Assembly: GCA_963738365.1 (NCBI GenBank)
Contig: CAVTWH010000006.1
Coordinates: 186,001 to 250,000 of the forward strand
From: CAVTWH01 sp963738365
GTDB taxonomy: Bacteria > Actinomycetota > Actinomycetes > Mycobacteriales > Micromonosporaceae
Direction of reading: 5' to 3'
DNA length: 64,000 nt
The first letter of the stretch is position 1. Each line of letters opens with the position of its first letter. Below the pieces are notes generated by a model, which searched no databases, was not told where the DNA came from, and saw only the letters and a list, made by a program, of their open reading frames with translations. Made by a program: the position numbers and the translations under genes. Of the stretch, positions 37,267 to 45,801 are shown piece after piece.

Positions 37267-38358
37267 ATGCTCTACGCGGTGATCCCGGCCGGCGGTAGCG
37301 GAACCCGGCTGTGGCCGCTGTCCCGCGCCGCCAACCCCAAGTTCCTGCACGCGCTCACCGGTACGCCGGCCACGCTGCTGCAGGCCACCGTGGAGCGGCT
37401 GGCGCCGTTGACCGGGCCGGAGCACACCTACGTGGTGACCGGCGTGGCGCACGCCGCCGCGGTGGCCCGTCAGCTGCCCGACCTGCCGGAGGAGAACCTG
37501 CTGGTCGAGCCGGCGCCCCGGGATTCGTGCGCGGCCATCGGCCTGGCCGCCGCGATCATCGCCACCCGTGATCCGCAGGGGGTGATGGGCGCGTTCGCCG
37601 CCGACCACCTGATCGCCGACGGTGCCCGGTTCGTGGAGGTACTGCGCGGCGCGGTCACCGGCGCCGAGCAGGGGTACCTGATGACCGTCGGGATCCAGCC
37701 GACCCGCCCCGAGACCGGCTACGGCTACCTGGAGTGCGACGGCGTCCTGGACGGCGAGATCCGCCGGGTCGACCAGTTCAAGGAGAAGCCGTCCCAGCAG
37801 GTGGCCGAGGAGTACCTGCGCTCCGGGCACCACTTCTGGAACGCCGGCATGTTCGTCTGGCGGGTCGACGTGTTCCTCGCCGAGCTGGAGCGCCAGCAGC
37901 CGGAGCTGCACGCCGGCCTGAGCCGGATCGCGACCGCCTGGCACACGCCGGAGCGGGAGGCCGTGCTCGGCGATGTGTGGCCCACGCTGAAGAAGATCTC
38001 GGTGGACTACGCGGTGATGGAGGGCGCCGCCGGGGCGGGCCTGGTGGCCACCGTCCCCGGCGACTTCGGCTGGAACGACATCGGTGACTTCGCCACCCTG
38101 GGCGAGATCCTGCCGGGGGTCGACGGTACCGACAACGTGGTGGTGGATCCGGGGGAGAAGCCGGACGTGCTGCTGCTGGACTCGACCGGCCTGGTGGTGG
38201 TGCCGCACTCCGGCCGGCTGGTGGCCGCGCTCGGCCTGCACGACATGATCGTGGTGGACACCCCGGACGCGCTGCTGGTCTGCCCGCGGGAACGCGCCCA
38301 GGACGTGAAGCAGATCGTCGACGCCCTCAAGGAAGCCGGCCAGCACCGCCTCACCTGA
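37267..38358 (+). CDS. manC: Mannose-1-phosphate guanylyltransferase
   Basis: A 363-residue nucleotidyltransferase making GDP-mannose from mannose-1-phosphate and GTP. It starts with the pyrophosphorylase signature IPAGGSGTRLWPLSR.ANPKF and has GYGYLECD, DQFKEKPSQQVAEEYL and WNAGMFVW in the expected order. It lacks the C-terminal isomerase domain seen in bifunctional enzymes; separate manA (52023) and manB (48304) genes supply the other steps. CATGAT lies 7 bases before ATG 37267, consistent with a leaderless transcript. Mtb calls this gene manB/rmlA2 in some annotations. Confidence 0.9.
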   Translation: MLYAVIPAGGSGTRLWPLSRAANPKFLHALTGTPATLLQATVERLAPLTGPEHTYVVTGVAHAAAVARQLPDLPEENLLVEPAPRDSCAAIGLAAAIIATRDPQGVMGAFAADHLIADGARFVEVLRGAVTGAEQGYLMTVGIQPTRPETGYGYLECDGVLDGEIRRVDQFKEKPSQQVAEEYLRSGHHFWNAGMFVWRVDVFLAELERQQPELHAGLSRIATAWHTPEREAVLGDVWPTLKKISVDYAVMEGAAGAGLVATVPGDFGWNDIGDFATLGEILPGVDGTDNVVVDPGEKPDVLLLDSTGLVVVPHSGRLVAALGLHDMIVVDTPDALLVCPRERAQDVKQIVDALKEAGQHRLT

Positions 38359-38400
38359 GCCGCCGGTCAGTTCGGGCTGTCGGTCGGTTCAGGCCGTCGG

Positions 38401-39543
38401 TCACGCCTCGGTGGCCGGGTGGCCGATCGCCAGCAGCGCCACCACCAGTTGGCCCGGTGCCAGTCCGAGCCGCTCGGCCGCGTCCGGGGGTACCGGCAGC
38501 GCGGCGCTGACCAGCCCGGCCGCGGCGCAGGCGGCGCGCAGCCGGTAGGCATCCGCCCCGACCCGGGCCGCCTCGACCGGGTCGGCGGGGCAGCTGGCGG
38601 CGACCAGTTCCGCGCCGGCCGGGGCGCCGAGCGCGGCGCGCAGCTGGGCCGGCACCGGCTGGAGATCCGCCGAGCCGACGTAGCGCAGCGGGTCGGCCAG
38701 GTCCACCGGGTCGTTCGGGACGAACGCCGGGGCGTCGGTGATCCGGGCGGCGCGGCGCTGCCCGAGCGCCACCGCCTCGGCGGTACCCAGCGAGAACAGG
38801 TCGTGGTCGGCGCCGCGGACCAGCACCGCCGCGCCGGCGCCGTCGGGCGCCCCGGTGGCCGCCATGCCCCGTACGACCGCTACCGGCACCTGGTCGTACT
38901 TGCCCTTGACCAGCTCGGCGGCGGCGCTCAGCTCGTCCACCACGGCCACCTGGGTGAGGTGCAGTTCGTTGCCGTAGGCGTCGGTCTCGCCGCGGTAGTC
39001 GCGCAGCGCCGGGAGGCCGGCGGCGCCCAGCGCCACGTCGGTGAGCCCGGTCCGCCAGGGCCGGCCCATGGTGTCGCTGACCACGACGGCCACGTCCAGG
39101 GCGTACCGCTCGCGCAGCGCGGTGCGCAGCGCCCGGGCCGAGGCGTCCGGGTCGAGCGGCAGCAGCACCAGCCGGTCACGCTCCACATTGGAGGCGTCGA
39201 TGCCGGCACTGGCCATCACGAAGCCGTGCCGGGTCTGCACGATCCGGGTACCGCCCCGGACGGCCACCACCCGGGCGGTCTCCGCGGCCAGTACCCGCGC
39301 CCGGTCGGCCTCCCGCGCCGGCCCCTCGGTGGCGACCTCGACCAGCCGCCCCTCCGCCTTGGAAACGATCTTGCTGGTGACCACCAGCACGTCCCCGTCG
39401 GCCAGCCACGGTGCCGCGCCGGTGATGAGTGCGGCCAGGTCGTCGCCCGCCCGCACCGGCCCGATGCCGGTGACCGGGAGCACCTGGAGCCCGGCCGGCG
39501 CCGTCCGCCCCGCCGCCCCGCCGTCGGCTACCTGACCGGTCAC
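38401..39543 (-). CDS. fbiB: Coenzyme F420-0:L-glutamate ligase with shortened C-terminal domain
   Basis: A 380-residue protein that adds gamma-linked glutamates to F420-0. The CofE domain (residues ~15-255) is intact: LPVTGIGPVRAGDDLA, DVLVVTSKIVSKAEGR, VVVSDTMGRPWRTG, GNELHLTQVAVVDELSAAAELVKGK. Mycobacterial FbiB adds a ~200-residue nitroreductase-like domain. Here only ~120 residues follow, of which DAYRLRAACAAAGLVSAALPVP and LAPGQLVVALLAIGHP resemble the end of that fold. GTG 39543 overlaps the fbiA stop (GTGA), so the two are translationally coupled. Confidence 0.88.
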   Translation of the reverse strand: MTGQVADGGAAGRTAPAGLQVLPVTGIGPVRAGDDLAALITGAAPWLADGDVLVVTSKIVSKAEGRLVEVATEGPAREADRARVLAAETARVVAVRGGTRIVQTRHGFVMASAGIDASNVERDRLVLLPLDPDASARALRTALRERYALDVAVVVSDTMGRPWRTGLTDVALGAAGLPALRDYRGETDAYGNELHLTQVAVVDELSAAAELVKGKYDQVPVAVVRGMAATGAPDGAGAAVLVRGADHDLFSLGTAEAVALGQRRAARITDAPAFVPNDPVDLADPLRYVGSADLQPVPAQLRAALGAPAGAELVAASCPADPVEAARVGADAYRLRAACAAAGLVSAALPVPPDAAERLGLAPGQLVVALLAIGHPATEA

Positions 39544-40487
39544 AGCTCGACCCCGACCAGCGCGGCGGCCGCGCGGGCCATCTCGGCGGTGGTCGGCTCG
39601 TCGGTCATCCACAGCGGCGCGACACCCACCGCCACGCCGGGTACGGCGGTGTCCGCGTCCTCCTCGGCCACCAGCCAGCCGTCCAGCACCCCGCCGGCCG
39701 ACCGAGCGCCGTAGAGCGCGCCGACGCCGGCCGCGGTGCAGGCCACCCCGACCACCGCCAGGCAGGCGTCGGCCATCCCGCGTACCGGCGCCCCACCGAT
39801 CACCGGCGACACCCCGACCACCGGGGCGCGCCCGGACACCAGCGCCTCCTTGAGCGCCGCCACCGCCAGCACCGGCGTCACCGACACCACCGGGTTGCTC
39901 GGGGCGAGCAGCACCACATCCGCCTCCGCCAGCGCCTCCAGCACGCCCGGCGCCGGCTCGGCGGTGTCGGCGCCGACGAAGACGAACCGCTCGGTGGGTA
40001 CCTGTGCCCGGTGGCGGATCCACCACTCCTGGAAGTGGATCGCCCGTCCTTCGGTCACCACGTGCGTCTCCAGCCGGTCGTCGGTCGCCGGCAGCAGCCG
40101 GACGCCCGGCCGCCAGCGGTGGCACAGCGCCTCGGTGACGGCGGAGAGCGAGTATCCGGCGTCCAGCATCCGGGTGCGCACCAGGTGCGTGGCGACGTCC
40201 CGGTCGCCCAGTCCGAACCAGGCCGGTTCGGCGCCGTAGGCGGCCAGCTCCTCCTTGACCGTCCAGGTCTCGCCGGCCCGGCCCCAGCCGCGCTCCGGAT
40301 CGGCCCCGCCGCCCAGGGTGTACATGACGCTGTCCAGGTCGGGGCAGATGCGTAGGCCGTGCATGGTCACGTCGTCGGCCACGTTCACCACGGCTGTCAC
40401 CTCGGCGCCGGTACGGGCGGCCAGCGCCCGTACCCCGAGCAGGAAGCGCGCGCCGCCGATGCCCCCCGCGAGTACCACGATCCGCAT
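39540..40487 (-). CDS. fbiA: 2-phospho-L-lactate/phosphoenolpyruvyl transferase of F420 biosynthesis
   Basis: A 315-residue CofD/FbiA enzyme that joins the lactyl- or enolpyruvyl-phospho-guanosine donor to FO, giving F420-0 or its dehydro form. Landmarks: VVLAGGIGGARFLLGV, VVNVADDVTMHGLRICPDLDSVMYTL, GDRDVATHLVRT and VLLAPSNPVVSVTPVLAV. ATG 40487 is preferred over 40496 because GAGGA is then properly spaced. It is divergent from the membrane protein gene at 40602. FO itself is made by FbiC, encoded 1.4 kb away. Confidence 0.92.
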   Translation of the reverse strand: MRIVVLAGGIGGARFLLGVRALAARTGAEVTAVVNVADDVTMHGLRICPDLDSVMYTLGGGADPERGWGRAGETWTVKEELAAYGAEPAWFGLGDRDVATHLVRTRMLDAGYSLSAVTEALCHRWRPGVRLLPATDDRLETHVVTEGRAIHFQEWWIRHRAQVPTERFVFVGADTAEPAPGVLEALAEADVVLLAPSNPVVSVTPVLAVAALKEALVSGRAPVVGVSPVIGGAPVRGMADACLAVVGVACTAAGVGALYGARSAGGVLDGWLVAEEDADTAVPGVAVGVAPLWMTDEPTTAEMARAAAALVGVEL

Positions 40488-40601
40488 GGCGCCCATCCTC
40501 GCGCACCCGTACCGGTGCCCCGAGCCGGGCCGAACAAAAACTGCGGCACACCGCTAGGCTCGGTCTGTTTGTCGAACGCTCATCCGCGCTAGGGGGAGAT
40601 C

Positions 40602-41729
40602 GTGACCAGCCAATCGCCGTATCAGGGGTATCCCGCCCCGTCGAATCCGGCGCCCGCGCCGACCCCGGCGCCCGCCGCGGCGGGCGACAAGGACGCCCGC
40701 AAGGTGCTGGAGCCCTACCGGGAGTGGGCCGCCCTGGCGCTGCTCGGCGCGACCGCCGTCCTGGTCTTCTTCGGCCTGGTCGGCTGGCTGCTGCACACCG
40801 ACTCGTTCGAAAGCTGGGTGGACAGCTCGTTCGGTGACTTCGTCAGCCTGGTGACCATCTTCTTCCCGCTGCTGGCTGTGCTGCTGGTGACGGTGGTCAA
40901 GCCGGTGACGGCGCGGGCCCGCCTGGTGGTCCTCGGCGCTCTCGTGGTGTACGCCGTGTGTGCCCTGTTCGGGCTGCTCAGCGCCCTGATCGGGTTCGTC
41001 CACCAGATCGGCCTGCCGGGTTACCCGGCCGCTGACGCCTTCCTGGGCCTGCTGACCCGGCTGGTGTGGCTGGCGCTGCTGGGCTTCGCCGGCTTCCTGG
41101 TGTTCCGCATCTTCGCGGTGTGCTACCAGACCCCGCGCCCGGTGGCGGCGGCCCCCGGCTACGGCTACCCCGGCGGCTACGCCCAGCCCGGCTACCAGCA
41201 GCAGCCCGGCTACCAGCAGCCCGGCTACCAGCAGCCCGGCTACCAGCAGCAGCCCGGCTACCCCGCCGGATATCCAGCCAGCTACCAGCAGCCGGGCGCC
41301 GGCCCGGTACCGTCGGCGCCGCCCGCACCCACCGGCTACCCGGCGCCCACCTCCGGGCCGGCCGGCTACCCGTCTTCCGGTTACCCGGCGCCGACCTCCG
41401 GCGCGGCCGGCTACCCGGCGGCGCCCACCTCGGGCTACCCGCCGGCCGGCTACCCGGCTACCCAGCCCGGCTACCCGGCCGCCCAGCCGGCTGAGGGTCA
41501 GGCGTGGAACCAGCCGGCCCCGGCGGCGCCCTACCCGCCGAACACGCCCCCGGCCGCGGGGCAGCCGGCGAGCACCCCGGCAGCGCCCCCGCAGCCGCCG
41601 GCCGAGCCGGAGTCGGCCGAGCACACCCAGGTGATCCCGCCGCTCGCGGCGCCGGCCACCGAGGTGGGCCCCGCGCAGCCGGAGGAGCCGGCCGAGCAGC
41701 AGAAGAAGGACGACAACCCCTGGGGCTGA
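40602..41729 (+). CDS. Four-helix membrane protein with PGYQQ/PAPTSG repeat tail
   Basis: 375 residues. A Pro/Ala-rich N-terminal 30 residues, then four predicted helices (residues ~45-180), and a ~190-residue tail made first of QPGYQQ repeats and then GYPAPTSG repeats, ending in an acidic EEPAEQQKKDDNPWG. The layout, four helices plus a disordered repeat tail, parallels the two proteins at 30963-33020, although the helices are not obviously homologous. GTG 40602 is preceded by GGGGGAG. Function unknown. Confidence 0.75.
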   Translation: MTSQSPYQGYPAPSNPAPAPTPAPAAAGDKDARKVLEPYREWAALALLGATAVLVFFGLVGWLLHTDSFESWVDSSFGDFVSLVTIFFPLLAVLLVTVVKPVTARARLVVLGALVVYAVCALFGLLSALIGFVHQIGLPGYPAADAFLGLLTRLVWLALLGFAGFLVFRIFAVCYQTPRPVAAAPGYGYPGGYAQPGYQQQPGYQQPGYQQPGYQQQPGYPAGYPASYQQPGAGPVPSAPPAPTGYPAPTSGPAGYPSSGYPAPTSGAAGYPAAPTSGYPPAGYPATQPGYPAAQPAEGQAWNQPAPAAPYPPNTPPAAGQPASTPAAPPQPPAEPESAEHTQVIPPLAAPATEVGPAQPEEPAEQQKKDDNPWG

Positions 41730-41746
41730 CGCCCCGGCATCCGGCC

Positions 41747-41783
41747 CGATGCCCCGCCCGGCCCCCGGCCCGGCGGGGCATCG
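41747..41783 (+). terminator. Hairpin terminator after the PGYQQ protein gene
   Basis: A 12-bp perfect stem (CGATGCCCCGCC with GGCGGGGCATCG), 13-base loop, starting 18 bases after the stop. Confidence 0.7.
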
Positions 41784-41879
41784 TGTTCTCCGCCGGTCGG
41801 CGGGCCCGAACCGACGCGAGTGGCGCATCACCCACCCGAGCGTCCCCGGTACCGGCCGCCGGCCGGTTAGGCTGCCGTG

Positions 41880-44438
41880 GTGGCAGAGCACAGCGATCCG
41901 GGACTGCGGCGGGCCCTGCGGCGGGCGGCCGACGGTCGTAGCCTCGACGTCGTCGAGGCGACCGCGCTGCTGGGCGCCCGCGGCACGGCCCTGGACGAGC
42001 TGTTCGCGGTGGCCGGGGCGGTCCGCGACGCGGGGCTCGTCGACGCCGGCCGCCCGGGCGTGGTGACCTACTCCCGGAAGGTCTTCATCCCGCTCACCCG
42101 GCTGTGCCGGGACCGCTGCCACTACTGCACCTTCGTCACCGTGCCGCACCGGCTCACCGCGCCCTACCTGGAGCGCGACGAGGTGCTGGCGATCGCCCGG
42201 GCGGGCGCGGCACAGGGCTGCAAGGAGGCGCTGTTCACCCTCGGCGACCGGCCCGAGGACCGCTGGCCGCAGGCCGCCCAGTGGCTGGCCGAGCGCGGTT
42301 ACGGGTCCACAGTGGACTACCTGCGCGCCTGCGCGGTGGCGGTGCTGGAGGAGACCGGCCTGCTGCCGCACCTCAACCCGGGGGTGTTGAGCTGGCAGGA
42401 GCTGCAGCGGCTCAAGCCGGTGGCGCCGAGCATGGGGATGATGCTGGAGACCACGGCGCAGCGGCTGTGGGCGCAGCCGGGTGGCCCGCACTTCGGCTCC
42501 CCGGACAAGGAGCCGGCGGTCCGGCTGCGGGTGCTGGCCGATGCCGGCCGGGTCGGCGTGCCGTTCACCACCGGGCTGCTCATCGGCATCGGCGAGACGC
42601 CGGCCGAGCGGGTGGAGTCGCTGTTCGCGCTGCGTCACCTGGCCCGCGAGTACGGCCACATCCAGGAAGTGATCGTGCAGAACTTCCGCGCCAAGCCGGA
42701 CACGGCGATGCGCGCGGTGCCCGACGCCGACCTGCTGGACCTGGCAGCCACCGTGGCGGTGACCCGGATCCTGTTGGGCCCCAAGGCCCGCGTGCAGGCC
42801 CCACCGAACCTCATCACCGGCGACGCCGGTGCGCAGCCGGCCGGCCCGGACGAGTTCGAGCTGCTGCTGCGGGCCGGTATCGACGACTGGGGCGGCGTGT
42901 CGCCGGTGACCCCGGACCACGTCAACCCGGAACGCCCCTGGCCGGCGGTGCAGGAACTGGCCCGGCGCAGCGCTGCGGCCGGCTTCACGCTGCGCGAGCG
43001 GCTGACCATCTATCCGGAGTACGTGCGCCGCGGCGTCCCGTGGCTCGACCCCCGGCTGGCCGGCCACGTGGCGGCGCTGGCCGACCCGGACAGCGGGCTG
43101 GCCGTCGAGTCGGCCCGCCCGGTCGGCCGCCCGTGGCAGGAGCCGGACGCCCCGTTCCAGTCGACCGGCCGCACCGAGCTGCACACCGACATCGACGTCG
43201 CGGGCCGCAGCGCCGACCGGCGCTCCGACTTCGACGCGGTCTACGGCGACTGGGCCGAGGTGGCCGCGCACGCGGTGCGCACCAGCGCCGGCGTGGCAGC
43301 CCGGACGGACAGCTACTCCACTGTGGACAGTGAGGTGGCGGCCGGGCTGCGGCTGGCCGGATCAGATCCGGCCGCGCTGCTGCGGCCGGAGCACGCGGGT
43401 AAGGCGCTGGCGTTGCTGGAGTGTGACGGCCCGGCCCTGGACGAGCTGGCCCGCATCGCCGATGCGCTGCGCCGCGACGCGGTCGGCGACGAGGTCACCT
43501 ACGTGGTGAACCGGAACATCAACTTCACCAATGTCTGCTACGTCGGCTGCCGGTTCTGCGCGTTCGCCCAACGGGACCGGGACGCCGACGCGTTCCGGCT
43601 CTCCGTGCACCAGGTGGCCGACCGGGCCGAGGAGGCCTGGCTGGCCGGCGCGACCGAGGTGTGCATGCAGGGCGGCATCGATCCGAAGCTGCCGCCTTCG
43701 GCGTATGCGGAGCTGGTCCGGGCGGTGAAGGAGCGGGTGCCGGGGCTGCACGTGCACGCGTTCTCGCCGATGGAGATCGTGACTGCGGCGGCGAAGGCCG
43801 GCGTGCCGGTCCGGGACTGGCTGGCGCAGCTGCGCGAGGCCGGCCTGGACACCATCCCCGGCACCGCGGCCGAGATCCTCGACGACGACGTGCGCTGGGT
43901 ACTGACCCGGGGCAAGCTGCCGGCGGCCAGCTGGGTGGAGGTCATCACCACGGCGCACGAGCTGGGCCTGCGGTCCAGCTCCACGATGATGTACGGGCAC
44001 GTCGACCATCCGCGCCAGTGGCTCGGGCACTTCCGGGTGCTGGCCGACATCCAGGACCGTACCGGCGGCTTCACCGAGTTCGTGGCGCTGCCGTTCGTGC
44101 ACCACAACGCCCCGGTCTACCTGGCCGGAATCGCCCGGGCCGGGGCCAGCTGGCGGGAGAACCGGGTGGTGCACGCGATGGCCCGCATCCTGCTGCACGG
44201 CCGGATTCCGAACATCCAGTGCTCCTGGGTGAAGCTGGGCGACGAAGGGACCGCCGCGATGCTCCGGGGCGGCGCCAACGACCTGGGCGGCACGCTGATG
44301 GAGGAGACCATCTCCCGGATGGCCGGCTCGGAGCACGGCTCCCGGCGTAGCGTCGCCGAACTGACAGCGGTCGCGGCGGCCGTGGGGCGCCCGGCACGCC
44401 AGCGGACCACCACCTACGGGGCCGTGGCCGCGCGCTGA
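41880..44438 (+). CDS. fbiC: FO synthase, fused CofG-CofH
   Basis: An 852-residue protein with two radical-SAM domains that builds the deazaflavin FO from tyrosine and the riboflavin precursor 5-amino-6-ribitylaminouracil. The N-terminal CofG half has its iron-sulfur motif in LTRLCRDRCHYCTF, and the C-terminal CofH half in NVCYVGCRFCAFAQR; both are CxxxCxxC. The fused form is characteristic of actinobacteria. GTG 41880 follows TAGGCT (41868-41873) by 7 bases, indicating a leaderless mRNA; GTG 41877 is directly adjacent. Together with fbiA and fbiB this gives the core F420 pathway. Confidence 0.93.
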   Translation: MAEHSDPGLRRALRRAADGRSLDVVEATALLGARGTALDELFAVAGAVRDAGLVDAGRPGVVTYSRKVFIPLTRLCRDRCHYCTFVTVPHRLTAPYLERDEVLAIARAGAAQGCKEALFTLGDRPEDRWPQAAQWLAERGYGSTVDYLRACAVAVLEETGLLPHLNPGVLSWQELQRLKPVAPSMGMMLETTAQRLWAQPGGPHFGSPDKEPAVRLRVLADAGRVGVPFTTGLLIGIGETPAERVESLFALRHLAREYGHIQEVIVQNFRAKPDTAMRAVPDADLLDLAATVAVTRILLGPKARVQAPPNLITGDAGAQPAGPDEFELLLRAGIDDWGGVSPVTPDHVNPERPWPAVQELARRSAAAGFTLRERLTIYPEYVRRGVPWLDPRLAGHVAALADPDSGLAVESARPVGRPWQEPDAPFQSTGRTELHTDIDVAGRSADRRSDFDAVYGDWAEVAAHAVRTSAGVAARTDSYSTVDSEVAAGLRLAGSDPAALLRPEHAGKALALLECDGPALDELARIADALRRDAVGDEVTYVVNRNINFTNVCYVGCRFCAFAQRDRDADAFRLSVHQVADRAEEAWLAGATEVCMQGGIDPKLPPSAYAELVRAVKERVPGLHVHAFSPMEIVTAAAKAGVPVRDWLAQLREAGLDTIPGTAAEILDDDVRWVLTRGKLPAASWVEVITTAHELGLRSSSTMMYGHVDHPRQWLGHFRVLADIQDRTGGFTEFVALPFVHHNAPVYLAGIARAGASWRENRVVHAMARILLHGRIPNIQCSWVKLGDEGTAAMLRGGANDLGGTLMEETISRMAGSEHGSRRSVAELTAVAAAVGRPARQRTTTYGAVAAR

Positions 44439-44804
44439 CTCCTGCGCGATTTTGCTTAGCTGACGTGGCCGCGCCCTTCCGGCAGACACGCCGGGCGGCC
44501 GTTACTTTTGGCTCGCCGGCTCGATAGGAAACTGACGGCGGTGCCGACGGGTCGGGGGCTCCCGGCGCGGGCCGGGCGAATCATCCCAGCGGCCTCGCCG
44601 AACGGGCGTATTTATCAGGTTCCGCTTGACGACGTCACGCATTACACACGTGTAATTTCAGCGGGGATGTTCGAATGGACCACGTCAGATCGGTGTTATT
44701 CGGGCGATTATCGGCAGGGCTCCCGGGCGGGAAATGGTCGAGCCGTCGACATGTGGGGGGACGCGCCGGGCCTTCGGGTCCGGTGCGAGGTAAGGAGGTT
44801 GACG
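44439..44804. other. 366-base region between fbiC and whiB
   Basis: No gene with coding bias. It contains the predicted whiB promoter and inverted repeat at 44627-44656, a relatively AT-rich stretch around it, and an untranslated leader of about 140 bases up to the whiB start. Confidence 0.5.
44627..44656 (+). promoter_or_regulatory. Predicted whiB promoter overlapped by an inverted repeat
   Basis: TTGACG (44627-44632) and TGTAAT (44651-44656) are 18 bases apart. The -10 lies inside the inverted repeat ATTACAC-AC-GTGTAAT (44641-44656). A repressor bound here would block RNA polymerase. The repeat resembles a BldD box (TNAC-N5-GTNA) but has one extra central base. BldD is known to control whiB in Streptomyces; the link here is a hypothesis. 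Confidence 0.5.
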
Positions 44805-45062
44805 ATGGACGGCACATTGGAAGCGGCGGATCTGCTCGGCGATGCGCCGGAGTGGCAGGAACGCGCACTGTGCTCGCAGACCGACCCGGAAGCGTTCTTC
44901 CCGGAGAAGGGCGGCTCGACCCGGGAGGCCAAGCGGATCTGCTCGCGCTGCGAGGTCCGCGGCGAGTGCCTGGAGTTCGCGCTGGGCCACGACGAGCGGT
45001 TCGGCATCTGGGGCGGCCTGTCCGAGCGGGAACGCCGCAAGCTCAAGCGCCGCGCGGCCTGA
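44805..45062 (+). CDS. whiB: WhiB-family iron-sulfur regulator (WhiB2/WhmD type)
   Basis: An 85-residue Wbl protein that controls transcription with sigma factors, in the branch governing sporulation septation (Streptomyces whiB) and cell division (mycobacterial whmD/whiB2). Four conserved cysteines ligate a [4Fe-4S] cluster: one in RALCSQTDPEAFFP and three in CSRCEVRGEC. The GIWGGLSERERRKLKRRAA tail holds the G(V/I)WGG turn and basic DNA-contact region. AAGGAGG 5 bases before ATG 44805 defines the start. The neighbourhood (F420 genes, zincin, DUF3499, manB) matches that of mycobacterial whiB2. Confidence 0.9.
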   Translation: MDGTLEAADLLGDAPEWQERALCSQTDPEAFFPEKGGSTREAKRICSRCEVRGECLEFALGHDERFGIWGGLSERERRKLKRRAA

Positions 45063-45069
45063 CGGCGCG

Positions 45070-45103
45070 CCGGCCGGTCCGCCCGCTGTGGCTGACCGGC
45101 CGG
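45070..45103. terminator. Bidirectional terminator between whiB and the zincin-like gene
   Basis: A 10-bp perfect stem (CCGGCCGGTC with GACCGGCCGG) with a 14-base loop fills the short gap between the two convergent stops. Confidence 0.6.
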
Positions 45104-45562
45104 TCAGCTTTCCAGCTCGTCCGGGTCGACGCCCAGCAGGTTCGCGACCTGTTCGATGATCACATCGTGGACAAGGTCGGCGAGGTCATCGCGGTCCAGC
45201 GCCCGGAACTCCAGCGGCCGCCGGTAGAGGATGATGCGCGGCGCCACGGTCTGCCGGCCACCGGTGCCGGGCAGCAGCCGGGCCAGCGGGACCTCGCCGT
45301 CCTCCAGCACGTCGGAGTCGTAGACGTTGAGGTCCGGCGGGACATCCTCGACCGCGAACTCGACGCCCGCCAGCTCCTTGGCGTGCGAGCGCTCCAGCGC
45401 CTCGACGGCGTCCAGGACTAGGTCGTCGAAGAGTTCGGCCTTGGTCCGCGAGGCCGGCAGGTTGGCCGGGACGAGCCGGCCGCGCAGTCCGCGCCCGTGC
45501 CGGTCGCGCCGCCCCCGGCGGCCGGGGCCGCCGGGCCCGCCGTAGACGGCCGGGCTGGTCAT
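45104..45562 (-). CDS. Zincin-like metallopeptidase-family protein (Rv3259 type)
   Basis: A 152-residue protein of the small zincin-like family (PF06262/DUF1025 type), as in M. tuberculosis Rv3259. A basic, Gly/Arg-rich N-terminus is followed by FDDLVLDAVEALERSH, VEDVPPDLNVYDSD, RIILYRRPLEFRA and the helix LADLVHDVIIEQVANLLGVDPDELES. The HExxH zinc motif is degenerate (HDVIIEQ), so peptidase activity is doubtful. Between whiB and DUF3499 it keeps the conserved actinobacterial gene order. Confidence 0.82.
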   Translation of the reverse strand: MTSPAVYGGPGGPGRRGRRDRHGRGLRGRLVPANLPASRTKAELFDDLVLDAVEALERSHAKELAGVEFAVEDVPPDLNVYDSDVLEDGEVPLARLLPGTGGRQTVAPRIILYRRPLEFRALDRDDLADLVHDVIIEQVANLLGVDPDELES

Positions 45563-45574
45563 GACGTCCTGCCG

Positions 45575-45687
45575 GTCATCGCGTATCCACGCGGGTTGGT
45601 GATCGCGTATCCACGCGGGTTGGTCATCGCGTGCCCACGCGGTCGGTCATCGGGTGCTCAGGCGGTCGGTCATGGCTTGCTCACGCG
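45575..45687. repeat. Imperfect 23/24-bp tandem repeat, about five units
   Basis: Units like ATCGCGTATCCACGCGGGTT plus GGTC repeat from 45578, two of 24 bp and then two of 23 bp, decaying into ATGGCTTGCTCACGCG. Each unit contains a potential small hairpin (CGCGT..ACGCG). It lies in front of the zincin-like gene. Confidence 0.85.
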
Positions 45688-45801
45688 ACAAGGTTACCGC
45701 CGCGCGGGCGCGCCTCACGGCGGGTCGCGTGATCAACAGCGTCGGCGTGTCGAGGCGGCAAACCCGGGCGTGGGGAGCCCGGTAAGGGGTACGGTGCGGC
45801 C

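Noticed and set aside
38401..40551. A 716-codon minus-strand frame that would fuse FbiB to upstream sequence
   Set aside because: Only the part from GTG 39543 has FbiB character. The first ~330 codons are an out-of-frame reading of fbiA.
45575..45687. Another possible CRISPR-like repeat
   Set aside because: Units are contiguous and progressively degenerate; this is a minisatellite.
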